Shown: positions 46,369-56,216, counted from the stretch's first letter. The stretch is DNA of 64,000 nt from Pseudomonas parakoreensis (GCF_021602155.1 NZ_BQHY01000009.1:186001-250000); one strand, 5' to 3'. Translations and numbers: made by a program. The notes: generated by a model not told the origin, from the sequence alone.

Positions 46369-47508
46369 ATGCCAGCTGCCTTTCCCCCCGATTCTGTTGG
46401 TCTGGTGACGCCGCAAACGGCGCACTTCAGTGAACCTCTGGCTCTGGCCTGCGGCCGTTCGCTGCCCGCCTACGACCTGATCTACGAAACCTACGGCACG
46501 CTGAACGCGCAGGCGAGCAACGCCGTGCTGATCTGCCACGCCTTGTCCGGGCATCATCATGCCGCCGGCTATCACAGCGTCGACGACCGCAAGCCCGGCT
46601 GGTGGGACAGCTGCATCGGCCCGGGCAAACCGATCGACACCAATAAGTTCTTCGTGGTCAGCCTGAACAATCTGGGCGGCTGCAACGGCTCCACCGGCCC
46701 GAGCAGTATCAATCCGGAAACCGGCAAGCCATTCGGCGCCGACTTCCCGGTGCTCACCGTGGAAGACTGGGTGCACAGCCAGGCGCGTCTGGCCGACCGG
46801 CTCGGCATTCGTCAGTTCGCCGCCGTGATCGGTGGCAGCCTCGGCGGCATGCAGGCCTTGCAGTGGACGATCACCTACCCGGATCGCGTGCGTCACTGCC
46901 TGGCTATCGCCTCAGCGCCCAAACTGTCGGCGCAGAACATCGCCTTCAACGAAGTCGCGCGTCAGGCGATCCTCACCGACCCGGAATTCCACGGTGGTTC
47001 GTTCCAGGAACACGGCGTGATCCCCAAGCGCGGGCTGATGCTGGCGCGCATGGTCGGGCACATCACCTACCTGTCCGACGACTCGATGGGCGAAAAATTC
47101 GGTCGCGGCCTGAAGAGCGAAAAACTCAACTACGACTTCCACAGCGTCGAGTTCCAGGTCGAAAGCTATCTGCGCTATCAGGGTGAAGAATTCTCCGGGC
47201 GTTTCGATGCCAACACCTATTTGTTGATGACCAAGGCGCTGGACTACTTCGATCCGGCGGCGAACTTCGACGATAACCTGGCGAAAACTTTCGAAAACGC
47301 CACAGCCAAGTTCTGCGTGATGTCATTCACCACCGACTGGCGCTTCTCCCCGGCCCGCTCGCGGGAACTGGTGGACGCGCTGATGGCGGCACGCAAAGAC
47401 GTGAGCTATCTGGAAATCGATGCGCCACAGGGCCACGACGCCTTCCTGATTCCGATCCCGCGCTATCTGCAGGCGTTCGGCAATTACATGAACCGAATTA
47501 CGGTGTGA
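46369..47508 (+). CDS. metX: Homoserine O-succinyltransferase, MetX
   Basis: First step of methionine synthesis from homoserine. The 379 residues form an alpha/beta hydrolase. The nucleophile Ser157 is in [12 protein letters not shown], and catalytic His356 is in GHDAFLIP, with an Asp in [10 protein letters not shown] as the third member. Annotation tools often call MetX an acetyltransferase, but Pseudomonas enzymes of this type are known to use succinyl-CoA, and I assign that from family knowledge only. It is followed by metW seven bases later, the usual pair. Confidence 0.93.
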   Translation: MPAAFPPDSVGLVTPQTAHFSEPLALACGRSLPAYDLIYETYGTLNAQASNAVLICHALSGHHHAAGYHSVDDRKPGWWDSCIGPGKPIDTNKFFVVSLNNLGGCNGSTGPSSINPETGKPFGADFPVLTVEDWVHSQARLADRLGIRQFAAVIGGSLGGMQALQWTITYPDRVRHCLAIASAPKLSAQNIAFNEVARQAILTDPEFHGGSFQEHGVIPKRGLMLARMVGHITYLSDDSMGEKFGRGLKSEKLNYDFHSVEFQVESYLRYQGEEFSGRFDANTYLLMTKALDYFDPAANFDDNLAKTFENATAKFCVMSFTTDWRFSPARSRELVDALMAARKDVSYLEIDAPQGHDAFLIPIPRYLQAFGNYMNRITV

Positions 47509-47515
47509 ACAAGCC

Positions 47516-48136
47516 ATGAGAGCTGATCTGGAAATCATCCAGGAATGGATCCCCGCCGGCAGCCGCGTGCTCGACCTCGGCTGCGGCGATGGCGAACTGC
47601 TGACCTGGCTGCGCGACAACAAGAACGTCACCGGTTATGGCCTGGAAAACGACGCCGACAACATCGCCGAGTGCGTGGCCAAGGGCATCAACGTCATCGA
47701 GCAGGATCTGGACAAAGGGCTCGGCAACTTCGCCAGCAACAGTTTCGACATCGTCGTCATGACCCAGGCCCTGCAAGCCGTGCATTACCCGGACAAGATC
47801 CTCGACGAAATGCTGCGGGTCGGTCGTCAGTGCATCATCACCTTCCCCAACTTCGGTCACTGGCGCTGCCGCTGGTACCTGGCAAGCAAGGGCCGGATGC
47901 CGGTGTCTGAGTTTCTGCCGTATACCTGGTACAACACGCCGAACATTCACTTCTGCACCTTCGAAGACTTTGAAGAACTTTGCCGCGAACGTGATGCGAA
48001 GGTCATTGATCGGCTTGCCGTGGATCAACAGCACCGCCACGGGTGGGCCAGTAAGCTATGGCCTAATCTGTTAGGTGAGATTGGTATCTACCGCGTCAGC
48101 AGCCCGGTGCTCGCAGATCATCGGATCGCGGTCTGA
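47516..48136 (+). CDS. metW: Methionine biosynthesis protein MetW
   Basis: A 206-residue class I methyltransferase-fold protein that works with MetX in methionine synthesis; it is thought to activate MetX. The SAM-type loop is SRVLDLGCGDGELLTWL, followed by GLENDADNIAECVAKGINVI and FPNFGHWRCRWYL. It starts seven bases after metX. Confidence 0.94.
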   Translation: MRADLEIIQEWIPAGSRVLDLGCGDGELLTWLRDNKNVTGYGLENDADNIAECVAKGINVIEQDLDKGLGNFASNSFDIVVMTQALQAVHYPDKILDEMLRVGRQCIITFPNFGHWRCRWYLASKGRMPVSEFLPYTWYNTPNIHFCTFEDFEELCRERDAKVIDRLAVDQQHRHGWASKLWPNLLGEIGIYRVSSPVLADHRIAV

Positions 48137-48162
48137 ACCACGATATTTCGAGGAGAACGATC

Positions 48163-48597
48163 ATGGGTCGCTTGATTACTGTGCTATTGGCCGCCTGCCT
48201 GAGTCTGTCGGCGGTGGCCGCCGATGCCATCAAGGGCGAACGCAAGGAAGTGTTCGGTGACATTACCGTGCACTACAACACCTTCAACTCGACCTTCCTG
48301 ACACCCGACATCGCCAAGGCAGCCGAGCTGATCCGCAGCAAGAACCAGGGCGTGATCAACGTCTCGGTGATCAAGGACGGCAAACCGCTGATCGCCAACG
48401 TCACTGGCACGGTCAAAGACCTGACCAGCCAGAGCGTGCCGCTGAACTTCCGCCAGGTCACCGAACAGGGGGCGATCTACTACATCGCGCAGTACCCGGT
48501 GGAGCAGCAGGAAACCCGCACCTTTGAAATCAAGGTGCAGAACGGCGACAAGATCAACACCATCAACTTCAACCAAGAACTCTTTCCCGGCGAATGA
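48163..48597 (+). CDS. DUF4426 periplasmic protein
   Basis: A secreted protein of 144 residues with a signal peptide at 1-20 (ends VAADA). The rest is a single predicted beta-rich domain, with [18 protein letters not shown] near the start and [19 protein letters not shown] at the end. DUF4426 has no established function. GAGGAG precedes the ATG. Its stop overlaps the rdgB start as ATGA, so it is likely part of metX-metW-rdgB-hemW transcription. Confidence 0.9.
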   Translation: MGRLITVLLAACLSLSAVAADAIKGERKEVFGDITVHYNTFNSTFLTPDIAKAAELIRSKNQGVINVSVIKDGKPLIANVTGTVKDLTSQSVPLNFRQVTEQGAIYYIAQYPVEQQETRTFEIKVQNGDKINTINFNQELFPGE

Positions 48598-49190
48598 TGA
48601 ACCTCACGCAACTCGTACTGGCCAGCCATAACGCCGGCAAACTCAAGGAACTCCAGGCCATGCTCGGCGACTCGGTGCAACTGCGCTCGATCGGCGAATG
48701 GAGCAAGGTCGAACCGGAAGAAACCGGTCTGTCGTTCGTCGAGAACGCGATCCTCAAGGCGCGCAATGCCGCGCGCATCTCCGGGCTGCCGGCACTGGCT
48801 GATGACTCGGGTCTGGCGGTGGATTTCCTCGGCGGCGCGCCAGGCATCTACTCGGCGCGTTATGCCGATGGCAAAGGCGATGCAGCGAACAACGCCAAAC
48901 TGCTCGACGCGCTTAAAGACGTGCCACAAGCCGAGCGCGGTGCGCAGTTCGTCTGCGTGCTGGCACTGGTGCGGCATGCCGATGATCCGCTACCGATCCT
49001 CTGCGAAGGCCTGTGGCACGGACGCATCCTGACCGCCGCCAGCGGCGAGCACGGTTTCGGCTACGACCCGCTGTTCTGGGTGCCGGAACGTGACGTGTCC
49101 AGCGCCGAACTGAGCCCGGCCGACAAAAACCAGATCAGCCACCGCGCCCGTGCAATGGATCTGCTGCGCCAGCGTCTGGGTTTGAAATGA
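48594..49190 (+). CDS. rdgB: dITP/XTP pyrophosphatase RdgB
   Basis: House-cleaning enzyme that hydrolyses dITP, ITP and XTP to monophosphates, preventing their entry into nucleic acids. The 198 residues contain [17 protein letters not shown], the acidic metal site near [24 protein letters not shown], and [12 protein letters not shown]. Two ATG codons are adjacent; the first (48594) overlaps the previous stop, and either may be used. Confidence 0.96.
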   Translation: MMNLTQLVLASHNAGKLKELQAMLGDSVQLRSIGEWSKVEPEETGLSFVENAILKARNAARISGLPALADDSGLAVDFLGGAPGIYSARYADGKGDAANNAKLLDALKDVPQAERGAQFVCVLALVRHADDPLPILCEGLWHGRILTAASGEHGFGYDPLFWVPERDVSSAELSPADKNQISHRARAMDLLRQRLGLK

Positions 49191-50392
49191 CCGACAGCCA
49201 CCCCGCGTCGTCGCTGATCATCGGCGGCGCCGCCTCCTCGCCTCGGGCGCCGCTGCCGACGCTGCCGCCGCTGGCGCTGTACATCCACATTCCGTGGTGT
49301 GTGCGCAAATGCCCGTATTGCGACTTCAACTCGCACACCGCCAGCCCGGTACTGCCGGAAGAAGAGTACGTCGACTCGTTGCTGGCTGACCTCGATCAGG
49401 ACCTGCACGCGGTGTATGGCCGTGAAATCAGTTCGATCTTCTTCGGGGGTGGCACGCCGAGCCTGTTCAGCGCCGAAGCCCTCGGACGGTTGCTCAAAGG
49501 CGTCGAGCAGCGCATCCCGTTTGCGCCCGACATCGAGATCACCCTGGAAGCCAACCCCGGCACCTTCGAGCAAGAGAAGTTTGTCGCGTATCGCAAGCTG
49601 GGGATCAATCGCCTGTCGATCGGCATCCAGAGCTTCCAGCAGCAGAAACTCGAGGCCCTCGGCCGTATCCACAACGGCGACGAAGCGGTGCGCGCGGCGG
49701 GCATGGCACGCCAGGCCGGGTTCGACAACTTCAACCTCGACCTGATGCACGGCCTGCCCGATCAGTCACTGAACGATGCCTTGAGCGACCTGCGCCAGGC
49801 CATCGAACTGAAACCGACGCACATCTCCTGGTATCAGCTGACACTGGAGCCGAACACGGTATTCTGGAACCAGCCGCCGGTGCTGCCGGAAGACGACACG
49901 CTGTGGGACATTCAGGAGGCCGGGCAAGCGCTGCTGGCCGCACACGGTTACGCGCAGTACGAGGTCTCGGCCTATGCCCAGCCCGGGCGTCCGGCGCGGC
50001 ATAACCTCAATTACTGGAGTTTCGGCGACTTCATCGGCATCGGCGCTGGCGCCCACGGCAAGCTCAGCCATCCGGACGGGCGCATTATGCGCACCTGGAA
50101 GACGCGTTTGCCGAAGGACTATCTCAATCCGGCAAAAAACTTCCAGGCTGGCGAAAAAGCGCTGACCAACGACGAGATGCCGTTCGAATTTCTGATGAAC
50201 GCTTTGCGCCTGACCGCGGGCGTCGAATCGCGCCTGTATCCGGAGCGCACCGGCCTGCCGCTGGAAAGCCTCGCAGAAGGCCGGGCCGCGGCAGAACAAA
50301 GTGGCCTGTTGCAGGTCGAACCGTCACGTCTGGCGGCCACCGAGCGCGGACAGTTGTTCCTCAACGACTTGCTGCAACAATTTCTGAACTGA
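49187..50392 (+). CDS. hemW: Radical SAM heme chaperone HemW
   Basis: A 401-residue radical SAM protein that binds heme and helps insert it into respiratory enzymes; it is often misnamed coproporphyrinogen III oxidase. The cluster motif is Cys38-X3-Cys42-X2-Cys45 ([11 protein letters not shown]), and the HemW mark HNLNYW is present. True HemN has one more Cys after the cluster motif, here Phe46. Its ATG overlaps the rdgB stop (ATGA). Confidence 0.95.
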   Translation: MTDSHPASSLIIGGAASSPRAPLPTLPPLALYIHIPWCVRKCPYCDFNSHTASPVLPEEEYVDSLLADLDQDLHAVYGREISSIFFGGGTPSLFSAEALGRLLKGVEQRIPFAPDIEITLEANPGTFEQEKFVAYRKLGINRLSIGIQSFQQQKLEALGRIHNGDEAVRAAGMARQAGFDNFNLDLMHGLPDQSLNDALSDLRQAIELKPTHISWYQLTLEPNTVFWNQPPVLPEDDTLWDIQEAGQALLAAHGYAQYEVSAYAQPGRPARHNLNYWSFGDFIGIGAGAHGKLSHPDGRIMRTWKTRLPKDYLNPAKNFQAGEKALTNDEMPFEFLMNALRLTAGVESRLYPERTGLPLESLAEGRAAAEQSGLLQVEPSRLAATERGQLFLNDLLQQFLN

Positions 50393-50414
50393 CTTCAGTC
50401 CCAAGGGAAAACGC

Positions 50415-50738
50415 ATGGATTTGATACTCGACCTGCTCGCCACCGTATCCCGCTGGAGCCGCAGCAACCTCTCGGAAATCGCCCTGGCGCTGGTGGGCTG
50501 CCTGCTGGTGCTGTTCGGCGCCGACTTCAAAGGCTGGGTCGAACAACGCCTGGGCAGCATCGCCGGCGCCCTGCGCGTACCATTGATGGCCCTGCTGTGC
50601 GTGATCGGCAGCGGCGCCGCACTGATCTACGCCACACCGTGGGTGGTCAAGGGCCTGAGCCAGTTCAACAACTACAGCCTGGCGCCGGTGTTGTTGGTGG
50701 TGCTGGTGTTGATAGGCGTAGTCGCCGACCGCCGCTGA
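50415..50738 (+). CDS. DUF3392 membrane protein
   Basis: A 107-residue membrane protein of unknown function, with three hydrophobic helices (about 18-35, 52-75 and 83-103) and FGADFKGWVEQRLGSI between the first two. It lies 22 bases after hemW, and ends the run of genes that starts with metX. Confidence 0.87.
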   Translation: MDLILDLLATVSRWSRSNLSEIALALVGCLLVLFGADFKGWVEQRLGSIAGALRVPLMALLCVIGSGAALIYATPWVVKGLSQFNNYSLAPVLLVVLVLIGVVADRR

Positions 50739-50761
50739 TCTTTCAGTACCCCCAAAACAAC

Positions 50762-50839
50762 TGTAGGAGCTGCGGCACGCTGCGATCTTTTGATCTTCAA
50801 ATCAAGATCAAAAGATCGCAGCGTGCCGCAGCTCCTACA
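50762..50839. repeat. Perfect 36-bp inverted repeat, GTAGGAGCTGC REP family
   Basis: Both arms are 36 bases and pair without any mismatch across a six-base loop (CAAATC). The left arm begins TGTAGGAGCTGCGGCACG. It is the longest perfect palindrome of this family in the window. Confidence 0.93.
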
Positions 50840-50866
50840 CCGCTTGCACCGTGAACCTAAAACAAA

Positions 50867-50956
50867 TGTGGGAGCGAGCCTGCTCGCGAAGACGTCTTAA
50901 CATTCAACCTCATCGTTGAATATCAGACCGCTTTCGCGAGCAAGCTCGCTCCCACA
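50867..50956. repeat. REPIN, GTGGGAGCGAGC type
   Basis: TGTGGGAGCGAGCCTGCTCG (50867 on to 50890) faces TTCGCGAGCAAGCTCGCTCC (50933 on to 50956), with one mismatch. It sits next to another REP family. Confidence 0.87.
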
Positions 50957-50974
50957 GTTTTTATTGCGTGATGC

Positions 50975-51700
50975 TCAGGAGATTTTCTCGAACTTCAGAT
51001 CCCACACGCCATGCCCAAGACGTTCGCCGCGGCGTTCGAACTTGGTGATCGGGCGTTCGGCCGGGCGCGGTACGCATTTGCCGTCTTCGGCGAGGTTGCG
51101 GTAGCCCGGGGCGACGTTCATCACTTCCAGCATGTACTCGGCGTACGGTTCCCAGTCGGTGGCCATGTGCAGGATGCCGCCGACTTTCAGCTTGCTGCGC
51201 ACCAGTTCGGCGAAAGACGCCTGAACGATGCGACGCTTGTGATGACGGCTCTTGTGCCATGGATCCGGGAAGAACAGCATCAGTCGATCGAGGCTGTTGT
51301 CGGCGATGCAGCGGTTGAGCACTTCGATCGCGTCGCAATCGTAGACGCGCAGGTTGGTCAGGCCCTGAGTCAGCACGCCATTGAGCAGCGCGCCAACACC
51401 CGGACGGTGCACTTCCACACCGATAAAGTCCTGATCCGGTGCCGCTGCGGCCATTTCCAGCAACGAGTGGCCCATGCCGAAACCGATCTCCAGCGAGCGC
51501 GGCGCCGAACGGCCGAACACCTGATCGTAATCCACCGGCGCGTCGGCCAGCGGCAGCACGTACAGCGGCGCGCCCTGGTCCAGACCACGTTGCTGGCCTT
51601 CGGTCATGCGCCCGGCGCGCATCACGAAGCTCTTGATGCGGCGGTGTTGGCGCTCGTCGCCCTCTTCCGTCTGGATAGGCGTGTCGTTCGATTCAGTCAT
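50975..51700 (-). CDS. trmB: tRNA (guanine-N7)-methyltransferase
   Basis: Makes m7G46 in the tRNA variable loop with SAM. The 241 residues show [17 protein letters not shown] (SAM site), [13 protein letters not shown], the family signature [17 protein letters not shown], and [14 protein letters not shown]. The start at 51700 (ATG) is preferred over a TTG directly upstream. It lies nine bases downstream of thiG, and the two are probably co-transcribed. Confidence 0.95.
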   Translation of the reverse strand: MTESNDTPIQTEEGDERQHRRIKSFVMRAGRMTEGQQRGLDQGAPLYVLPLADAPVDYDQVFGRSAPRSLEIGFGMGHSLLEMAAAAPDQDFIGVEVHRPGVGALLNGVLTQGLTNLRVYDCDAIEVLNRCIADNSLDRLMLFFPDPWHKSRHHKRRIVQASFAELVRSKLKVGGILHMATDWEPYAEYMLEVMNVAPGYRNLAEDGKCVPRPAERPITKFERRGERLGHGVWDLKFEKIS

Positions 51701-51709
51701 CAATGGCTC

Positions 51710-52504
51710 TTACTTGATCAGACCATCCAGCGGCGAAGAGGCGCTGGCATAGAGTTTTTTCGGCATGCGGCCGGCGAGGTAGGCCAGACGGCCCGCGACG
51801 ATCGCGTGTTGCATGGCTTGGGCCATCATCACCGGTTGCTGGGCATGGGCGATGGCCGAGTTCATCAGCACCGCGTCACAGCCCAGTTCCATGGCGATGG
51901 TGGCGTCGGAAGCGGTACCGACACCGGCATCCACCAGTACCGGAATTTTCGCTTCTTCGAGGATGATCTGCAGGTTGTACGGGTTGCAGATCCCCAGACC
52001 GGAACCGATCAGACCGGCCAGCGGCATGACCGCGATGCAGCCGATTTCCGCCAGTTGCCGGGCGATGATCGGGTCATCACTGGTGTACACCATCACGTCG
52101 AAGCCCTCCTTGACCAGCGTTTCCGCGGCCTTGAGGGTTTCGATCACGTTGGGGAACAGGGTTTTCTGATCGGCCAGCACTTCCAGCTTCACCAGGTTGT
52201 GGCCGTCGAGCAGCTCACGGGCCAGGCGGCAGGTGCGCACGGCTTCGATAGCGTCGTAGCAACCGGCGGTGTTTGGCAGGAAGGTGTAGCGCTCCGGCGA
52301 CAGCACATCGAGCAGGTTCGGCTCGCCTTCGATCTGGCCCAGGTTGGTGCGGCGCACGGCGAAGGTGACGATCTCGGCACCCGAGGCTTCGATGGCCTGG
52401 CGGGTTTCTTCCATGTCACGGTACTTGCCGGTACCGACCAGCAAACGCGACTGGTAAGTACGACCGGCCAGGACGAAAGGCTTGTCGCTACGAACGATGC
52501 TCAT
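51710..52504 (-). CDS. thiG: Thiazole synthase ThiG
   Basis: Forms the thiazole phosphate of thiamine from DXP, dehydroglycine and ThiS thiocarboxylate. The 264 residues are a (beta/alpha)8 barrel; the Schiff-base Lys is in [30 protein letters not shown] and [10 protein letters not shown] are the phosphate-binding region. AGAGGA lies before the ATG. thiS precedes it by 60 bases on the same strand. I saw no clear TPP riboswitch in this short leader. Confidence 0.96.
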   Translation of the reverse strand: MSIVRSDKPFVLAGRTYQSRLLVGTGKYRDMEETRQAIEASGAEIVTFAVRRTNLGQIEGEPNLLDVLSPERYTFLPNTAGCYDAIEAVRTCRLARELLDGHNLVKLEVLADQKTLFPNVIETLKAAETLVKEGFDVMVYTSDDPIIARQLAEIGCIAVMPLAGLIGSGLGICNPYNLQIILEEAKIPVLVDAGVGTASDATIAMELGCDAVLMNSAIAHAQQPVMMAQAMQHAIVAGRLAYLAGRMPKKLYASASSPLDGLIK

Positions 52505-52564
52505 GGGGAATCCTCTTTAGGGGTGAGGGTCTTGCAGAATTCTGTGCCCTTGCGGGTCGGGCGA

Positions 52565-52765
52565 CTAGCCGCCGCCGATGGCGTGCACCACTTCAACATG
52601 GTCGCCGTCATTGAGAACGGTGTCGGCATGCTGACTGCGCGGGACGATATCCAGATTGAGTTCGACTGCCACCCGGCGACCGGTCAGGTCCATACGGGCA
52701 ATCAGGGCCGCAACGGTTTCACCGTCGGGCAGTTCAAGGGATTCGCCGTTCAACTGAATGCGCAT
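52565..52765 (-). CDS. thiS: Sulfur carrier protein ThiS
   Basis: Ubiquitin-like sulfur carrier of 66 residues that delivers sulfur to ThiG as a C-terminal thiocarboxylate. It begins MRIQLNGESLELPDG and ends HAIGGG, the needed Gly-Gly terminus. The start at 52765 is chosen because it matches ThiS; the open frame upstream adds 16 non-family residues. It is followed by thiG. Confidence 0.94.
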   Translation of the reverse strand: MRIQLNGESLELPDGETVAALIARMDLTGRRVAVELNLDIVPRSQHADTVLNDGDHVEVVHAIGGG

Positions 52766-52845
52766 GCGCCAAGCCGCCATCATTTTTAGGGGGTGGCATT
52801 CTAGCCCGATCATGACCTAAAGGTCAGCACCAAGCGTCAAGCGGT

Positions 52846-53217
52846 TCACTGCAGGCGCCAGGCGGCAAGCCCAAGGCACAGCCAGCCGACCAGAAACGCC
52901 AGCCCGCCGAACGGGGTAATGATGCCGAGCTTGCTGATGCCGGTGGTGGTCAGCACATACAGGCTGCCGGAGAACAGCAGGATGCCGACGGCGAACGATG
53001 CCCCCGCCCAAGCGACGAGACGCCCCTGAATCTGCGAGGCCAACAGTGCAACACCAAACAACGCCAAAGCGTGCACCAGCTGATAGGTCACGCCAGTGTG
53101 GAAAATCGCCAGATACTCGGGGGTCAGGCGGTTTTTCAGGCCATGGGCGGCGAAGGCGCCAAGGCCCACACCGGTGAAACCAAAGAAAGCGGCCAGCATC
53201 AGAAAGCCACGCAGCAT
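52846..53217 (-). CDS. DUF423 membrane protein
   Basis: A 123-residue inner-membrane protein with four hydrophobic helices and no assigned function. The family signature GVGLGAFAAHGLKNRL is at about 16-31, followed by FHTGVTYQLVHALALF. It is divergent from mtgA across 74 bases and upstream of thiS on the same strand. Confidence 0.9.
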   Translation of the reverse strand: MLRGFLMLAAFFGFTGVGLGAFAAHGLKNRLTPEYLAIFHTGVTYQLVHALALFGVALLASQIQGRLVAWAGASFAVGILLFSGSLYVLTTTGISKLGIITPFGGLAFLVGWLCLGLAAWRLQ

Positions 53218-53252
53218 GTGGAACTCCAGTCAGACTCGTTCGGCAGGGTCTG

Positions 53253-53258
53253 TATAAT
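53253..53258 (+). promoter_or_regulatory. Putative -10 of mtgA
   Basis: TATAAT lies 34 bases before the mtgA start. TCAGAC at 17-base spacing is a poor -35. Confidence 0.45.
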
Positions 53259-53291
53259 GGCCCGCTCCATCGGTTCGGCCAAGCCATCTCT

Positions 53292-54014
53292 ATGCTGCGT
53301 TCACTTTTGCGTCGTCTCACGAAGGCCCTGCTCTGGTTCGCGGGCGGCAGTGTATTGCTGGTGTTGCTGTTTCGCTTCGTGCCGCCGCCGGGCACGGCGC
53401 TGATGGTCGAGCGCAAGGTTGAATCCTGGGTCGACGGCGAGCCGATTGACCTGCAGCGCACCTGGAAACCGTGGGACGAGATCTCCGACGATCTCAAGGT
53501 CGCGGTCATGGCCGGCGAAGACCAGAAGTTTCCCGAGCACTGGGGCTTTGACTTCGGCGCGATCCAGGCGGCATTGGCCCACAACGAATTGGGCGGTTCG
53601 ATTCGCGGCGCCAGCACCCTGAGCCAGCAAGTGTCGAAGAACCTGTTCCTGTGGTCGGGGCGCAGCTATCTGCGCAAAGGCCTGGAGGCCTGGTTTACCG
53701 CATTGATCGAAGTGTTCTGGCCCAAACAGCGGATTCTTGAGGTTTATCTCAACAGCGTCGAGTGGGATGACGGAGTGTTTGGTGCCGAAGCGGCGGCACG
53801 CCATCACTTCGGCGTGAGCGCCAAGTCACTGTCGCGTCAGCAGGCAAGTTATCTGGCAGCAGTACTGCCCAACCCGCGAGTGTGGAGTGCGAGCCATCCG
53901 ACGGCTTATGTATCGCGCCGGGCCGGGTGGATTCGGCAGCAGATGAGCCAGTTGGGCGGGACCAGTTATTTGCTGGGGCTGGATGATTCGCGCCGGGCGC
54001 CTTGGGCGCGATAG
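53292..54014 (+). CDS. mtgA: Monofunctional peptidoglycan glycosyltransferase
   Basis: Polymerises lipid II glycan strands without a transpeptidase domain. The 240 residues have one membrane helix at about 11-30. The GT51 motifs are present: VMAGEDQKFPEHWG with catalytic Glu76, RGASTLSQQVSKNLFLW, the second Glu region KQRILEVYLNSVEW, and GVFGAEAAARHHFG. It converges with rpoH across a REPIN and a terminator. Confidence 0.96.
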   Translation: MLRSLLRRLTKALLWFAGGSVLLVLLFRFVPPPGTALMVERKVESWVDGEPIDLQRTWKPWDEISDDLKVAVMAGEDQKFPEHWGFDFGAIQAALAHNELGGSIRGASTLSQQVSKNLFLWSGRSYLRKGLEAWFTALIEVFWPKQRILEVYLNSVEWDDGVFGAEAAARHHFGVSAKSLSRQQASYLAAVLPNPRVWSASHPTAYVSRRAGWIRQQMSQLGGTSYLLGLDDSRRAPWAR

Positions 54015-54041
54015 CCCTCACTGTTCTTATAGACACTGAAA

Positions 54042-54140
54042 ATCCCTGTGGGAGCGGGCTTGCCCGCGATAGCGGTAGTTCAGCCACCATCTACATGACT
54101 GACCCGACGCCATCGCTGGCAAGCCAGCTCCCACAGGGAT
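54042..54140. repeat. REP pair with mixed arms between mtgA and rpoH
   Basis: The left arm is the GTGGGAGCGGGC subtype and the right arm is the complement of the GTGGGAGCTGGC subtype, so the pair is a hybrid, as at 14461. Confidence 0.85.
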
Positions 54141-54164
54141 TAATGCCGCCCTGACATATGCGCA

Positions 54165-54204
54165 TAAAAAAACGCCCCGATCATCGCTGATCGGGGCGTT
54201 TTTG
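54165..54204. terminator. Bidirectional terminator between mtgA and rpoH
   Basis: A 13-bp stem (AACGCCCCGATCA and TGATCGGGGCGTT) with a TCGC loop has an A-run on the left and T-run on the right, so it can end both convergent transcripts. Confidence 0.92.
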
Positions 54205-54220
54205 TTTGCCTGAGCGCCGG

Positions 54221-55075
54221 TTACGCGGCGATCGACAACTTGAGCTTGTTCATCGCGCTCTTCTCGAGCTGACGGATCCGCTCGGCCGATACGTTGTACT
54301 TCTGCGCCAGGTCGTGCAGCGTGGCTTTCTCCTCTGCCAGCCAGCGCTGGTAGAGGATGTCGCGGCTACGTTCATCCAGCACTTCCAGCGCTTCGTGCAG
54401 GTTGTGGTTGGAGTTGTCGCTCCAGTCGGCATCTTCCAGTTGACGCGCCGGATCGTACCGGTGGTCTTCCAGGTAGTTGGCCGGCGACTGGAAAGCACTG
54501 TCGTCGTCAGCTTCTGCAGCCGGGTCGAAGGCCATGTCATGGCCGGTCAGGCGACTTTCCATCTCGCGCACTTCACGCGGTTCGACGCCGAGGCTTTCCG
54601 CCACACGGTGGACTTCCTCGTTGTTCAGCCATGCAAGACGCTTCTTCTGGCTGCGCAGGTTGAAGAACAGCTTGCGCTGGGCCTTGGTGGTCGCGACTTT
54701 CACAATGCGCCAGTTGCGCAGGATGAACTCGTGAATTTCCGCCTTGATCCAGTGCACGGCGAACGACACCAGACGCACACCCATTTCCGGGTTGAAGCGT
54801 TTTACCGCCTTCATCAGCCCGACGTTGCCTTCCTGGATCAGGTCAGCCTGAGCCAGACCGTAGCCGGAATAGCTACGGGCAATGTGTACGACAAATCGCA
54901 GGTGGGCGAGCACCATCTGCCGAGCCGCCCCCAGATCCTGCTCATAGTAGAGACTCTCGGCCAGTTCACGCTCCTGCTCCGGCGTCAGCAATGGAATGCT
55001 GTTGACGGTGTGCACATAGGCTTCCAGGTTCGCACCCGGAACCAACGCGTACGCAGGTTGCAAAGAATTGGTCAT
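54221..55075 (-). CDS. rpoH: RNA polymerase sigma-32 factor RpoH
   Basis: Heat-shock sigma factor of 284 residues that directs transcription of chaperone and protease genes. Region 2 has [21 protein letters not shown], the RpoH box is [15 protein letters not shown], and the region 4.2 helix-turn-helix is [21 protein letters not shown]. The start at 55075 gives [17 protein letters not shown] with GGAGG upstream; an earlier in-frame codon overlaps the promoter described separately. It is downstream of ftsX on the same strand, as in other gamma-proteobacteria. Confidence 0.97.
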   Translation of the reverse strand: MTNSLQPAYALVPGANLEAYVHTVNSIPLLTPEQERELAESLYYEQDLGAARQMVLAHLRFVVHIARSYSGYGLAQADLIQEGNVGLMKAVKRFNPEMGVRLVSFAVHWIKAEIHEFILRNWRIVKVATTKAQRKLFFNLRSQKKRLAWLNNEEVHRVAESLGVEPREVREMESRLTGHDMAFDPAAEADDDSAFQSPANYLEDHRYDPARQLEDADWSDNSNHNLHEALEVLDERSRDILYQRWLAEEKATLHDLAQKYNVSAERIRQLEKSAMNKLKLSIAA

Positions 55076-55123
55076 GCGAAAAAACCTCCCACTTACATAC
55101 TCGTGCCTCTCGGCACTGCGAAA

Positions 55124-55153
55124 AATTGACCGGGAATTCAAGTACAAGTTCCC
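55124..55153 (-). promoter_or_regulatory. AlgU/sigma-E type promoter of rpoH
   Basis: On the lower strand GGGAACTT is followed after 16 bases by TCAATT, matching the GAACTT-N16-TCnnA form used by AlgU. It lies about 50 bases before the rpoH start. An AlgU-dependent rpoH promoter is known in P. aeruginosa. The transcript would open with a GTGCC/GGCAC hairpin (55103-55116). Confidence 0.65.
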
Positions 55154-55190
55154 AAAAAAACCGCAAGGTCAATCACGCGCAAAAAAGATT

Positions 55191-56216
55191 CTACTTCGGC
55201 GCCAGCTCCCTGAGATGACGTGCGACTGCAATCCATGCACCGATATAACCCAACAGCACCGCGCCAAGCAAGAGCGACAGACCGTCGGCAACTGGCACTC
55301 CGGCCAGCGCGAAATCACTGCCGTACAAGCCGGCCAGTCCAACCACCGCGTCGTTCAGCCAGTTCAGGCCAAACGCCAGCACACCCCAGGACAGAACACC
55401 CGCACCGAAGCCATACAACGCGCCCATATAAAGGAAGGGACGACGCACATAGCTGTCAGTGCCGCCGACGAGTTTAATCACTTCTATCTCTGTGCGGCGG
55501 TTTTCAATATGAAGACGAATGGTATTGCCTATCACCAAAAGTAATGCAGAAACCAGAAGCACCGTCAGACCGAAGACAAAACGGTCACCGAGCTTGAGGA
55601 TCGCAGCCAGACGCTCGACCCAGACTAGATCAAGTTGCGCCTGTTGTACCTTGGGCAGCTCGGAAAGTTTTTGTCTTAATGCTTCCAGGGTCGGCTTGTC
55701 GACCTCGTTCGGGGTCACCAGCACCACGCCCGGCAGCGGGTTCTCCGGCAGCTCGCGCAGGGCTTCGCCCAGACCGGACTGCTGTTGAAACTCTTCCAGC
55801 GCCTGGTCACGGCCGACATATTCGGCATCAGCAACGCCGGGCATGCCTTTGATCTGCTCGCGCAACGATTCGCCCTGCGCGGGCGTGGCATCCAGTTGCA
55901 GATACAGCGAAATCTGCGCCGCCCGCTGCCACGAACCGCCGAGACGCTCGACGTTATTGATCAGCAGCGACAGCCCCATCGGCAAGCTCAGCGCCACGGC
56001 CATCACCATGCAGGTGAAGAAGCTGCCGATCGGCTGCTTGCCAAGGCGACGCAGGCTGTCGAGCAGGCTGGCACGGTGACTTTCGATCCACGAGCGCAAC
56101 AGCGTGGAAAAGTCCGGGCCGTCGTCATCGTCGTGTTTTTTCTTCTTTGGCGGCTGCGGATCGGCGGCTTTCGGGGCCACGCGTTCGGAAACCTTCGGAC
56201 TGCGTGTCGCACTCAT
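55191..56216 (-). CDS. ftsX: Cell division protein FtsX
   Basis: Membrane subunit of the FtsEX complex, which activates cell-wall hydrolases at the division site. The 341 residues have a charged N-terminal cytoplasmic tail (about 1-58), a first helix at about 65-88, a periplasmic domain (about 95-210), and three helices in the C-terminal half. VIGNTIRLHIENRRTEIEVIKLVGG is the conserved cytoplasmic loop. Its ATG overlaps the ftsE stop as ATGA. Confidence 0.95.
   Translation of the reverse strand: MSATRSPKVSERVAPKAADPQPPKKKKHDDDDGPDFSTLLRSWIESHRASLLDSLRRLGKQPIGSFFTCMVMAVALSLPMGLSLLINNVERLGGSWQRAAQISLYLQLDATPAQGESLREQIKGMPGVADAEYVGRDQALEEFQQQSGLGEALRELPENPLPGVVLVTPNEVDKPTLEALRQKLSELPKVQQAQLDLVWVERLAAILKLGDRFVFGLTVLLVSALLLVIGNTIRLHIENRRTEIEVIKLVGGTDSYVRRPFLYMGALYGFGAGVLSWGVLAFGLNWLNDAVVGLAGLYGSDFALAGVPVADGLSLLLGAVLLGYIGAWIAVARHLRELAPK

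Noticed and set aside
49187-50392. Oxygen-independent coproporphyrinogen III oxidase (HemN)
   Set aside because: The cluster motif is followed by Phe and not by the extra Cys of HemN, and HNLNYW marks it as HemW.
52813-52826. Palindrome TGACC-TAAA-GGTCA between thiS and DUF423
   Set aside because: The stem is only 5 bp, with no T-run and no matching promoter, so it may be chance.
51710-52845. TPP riboswitch before thiS
   Set aside because: The gap upstream of thiS is only 80 bases and no THI-box like sequence was recognised.
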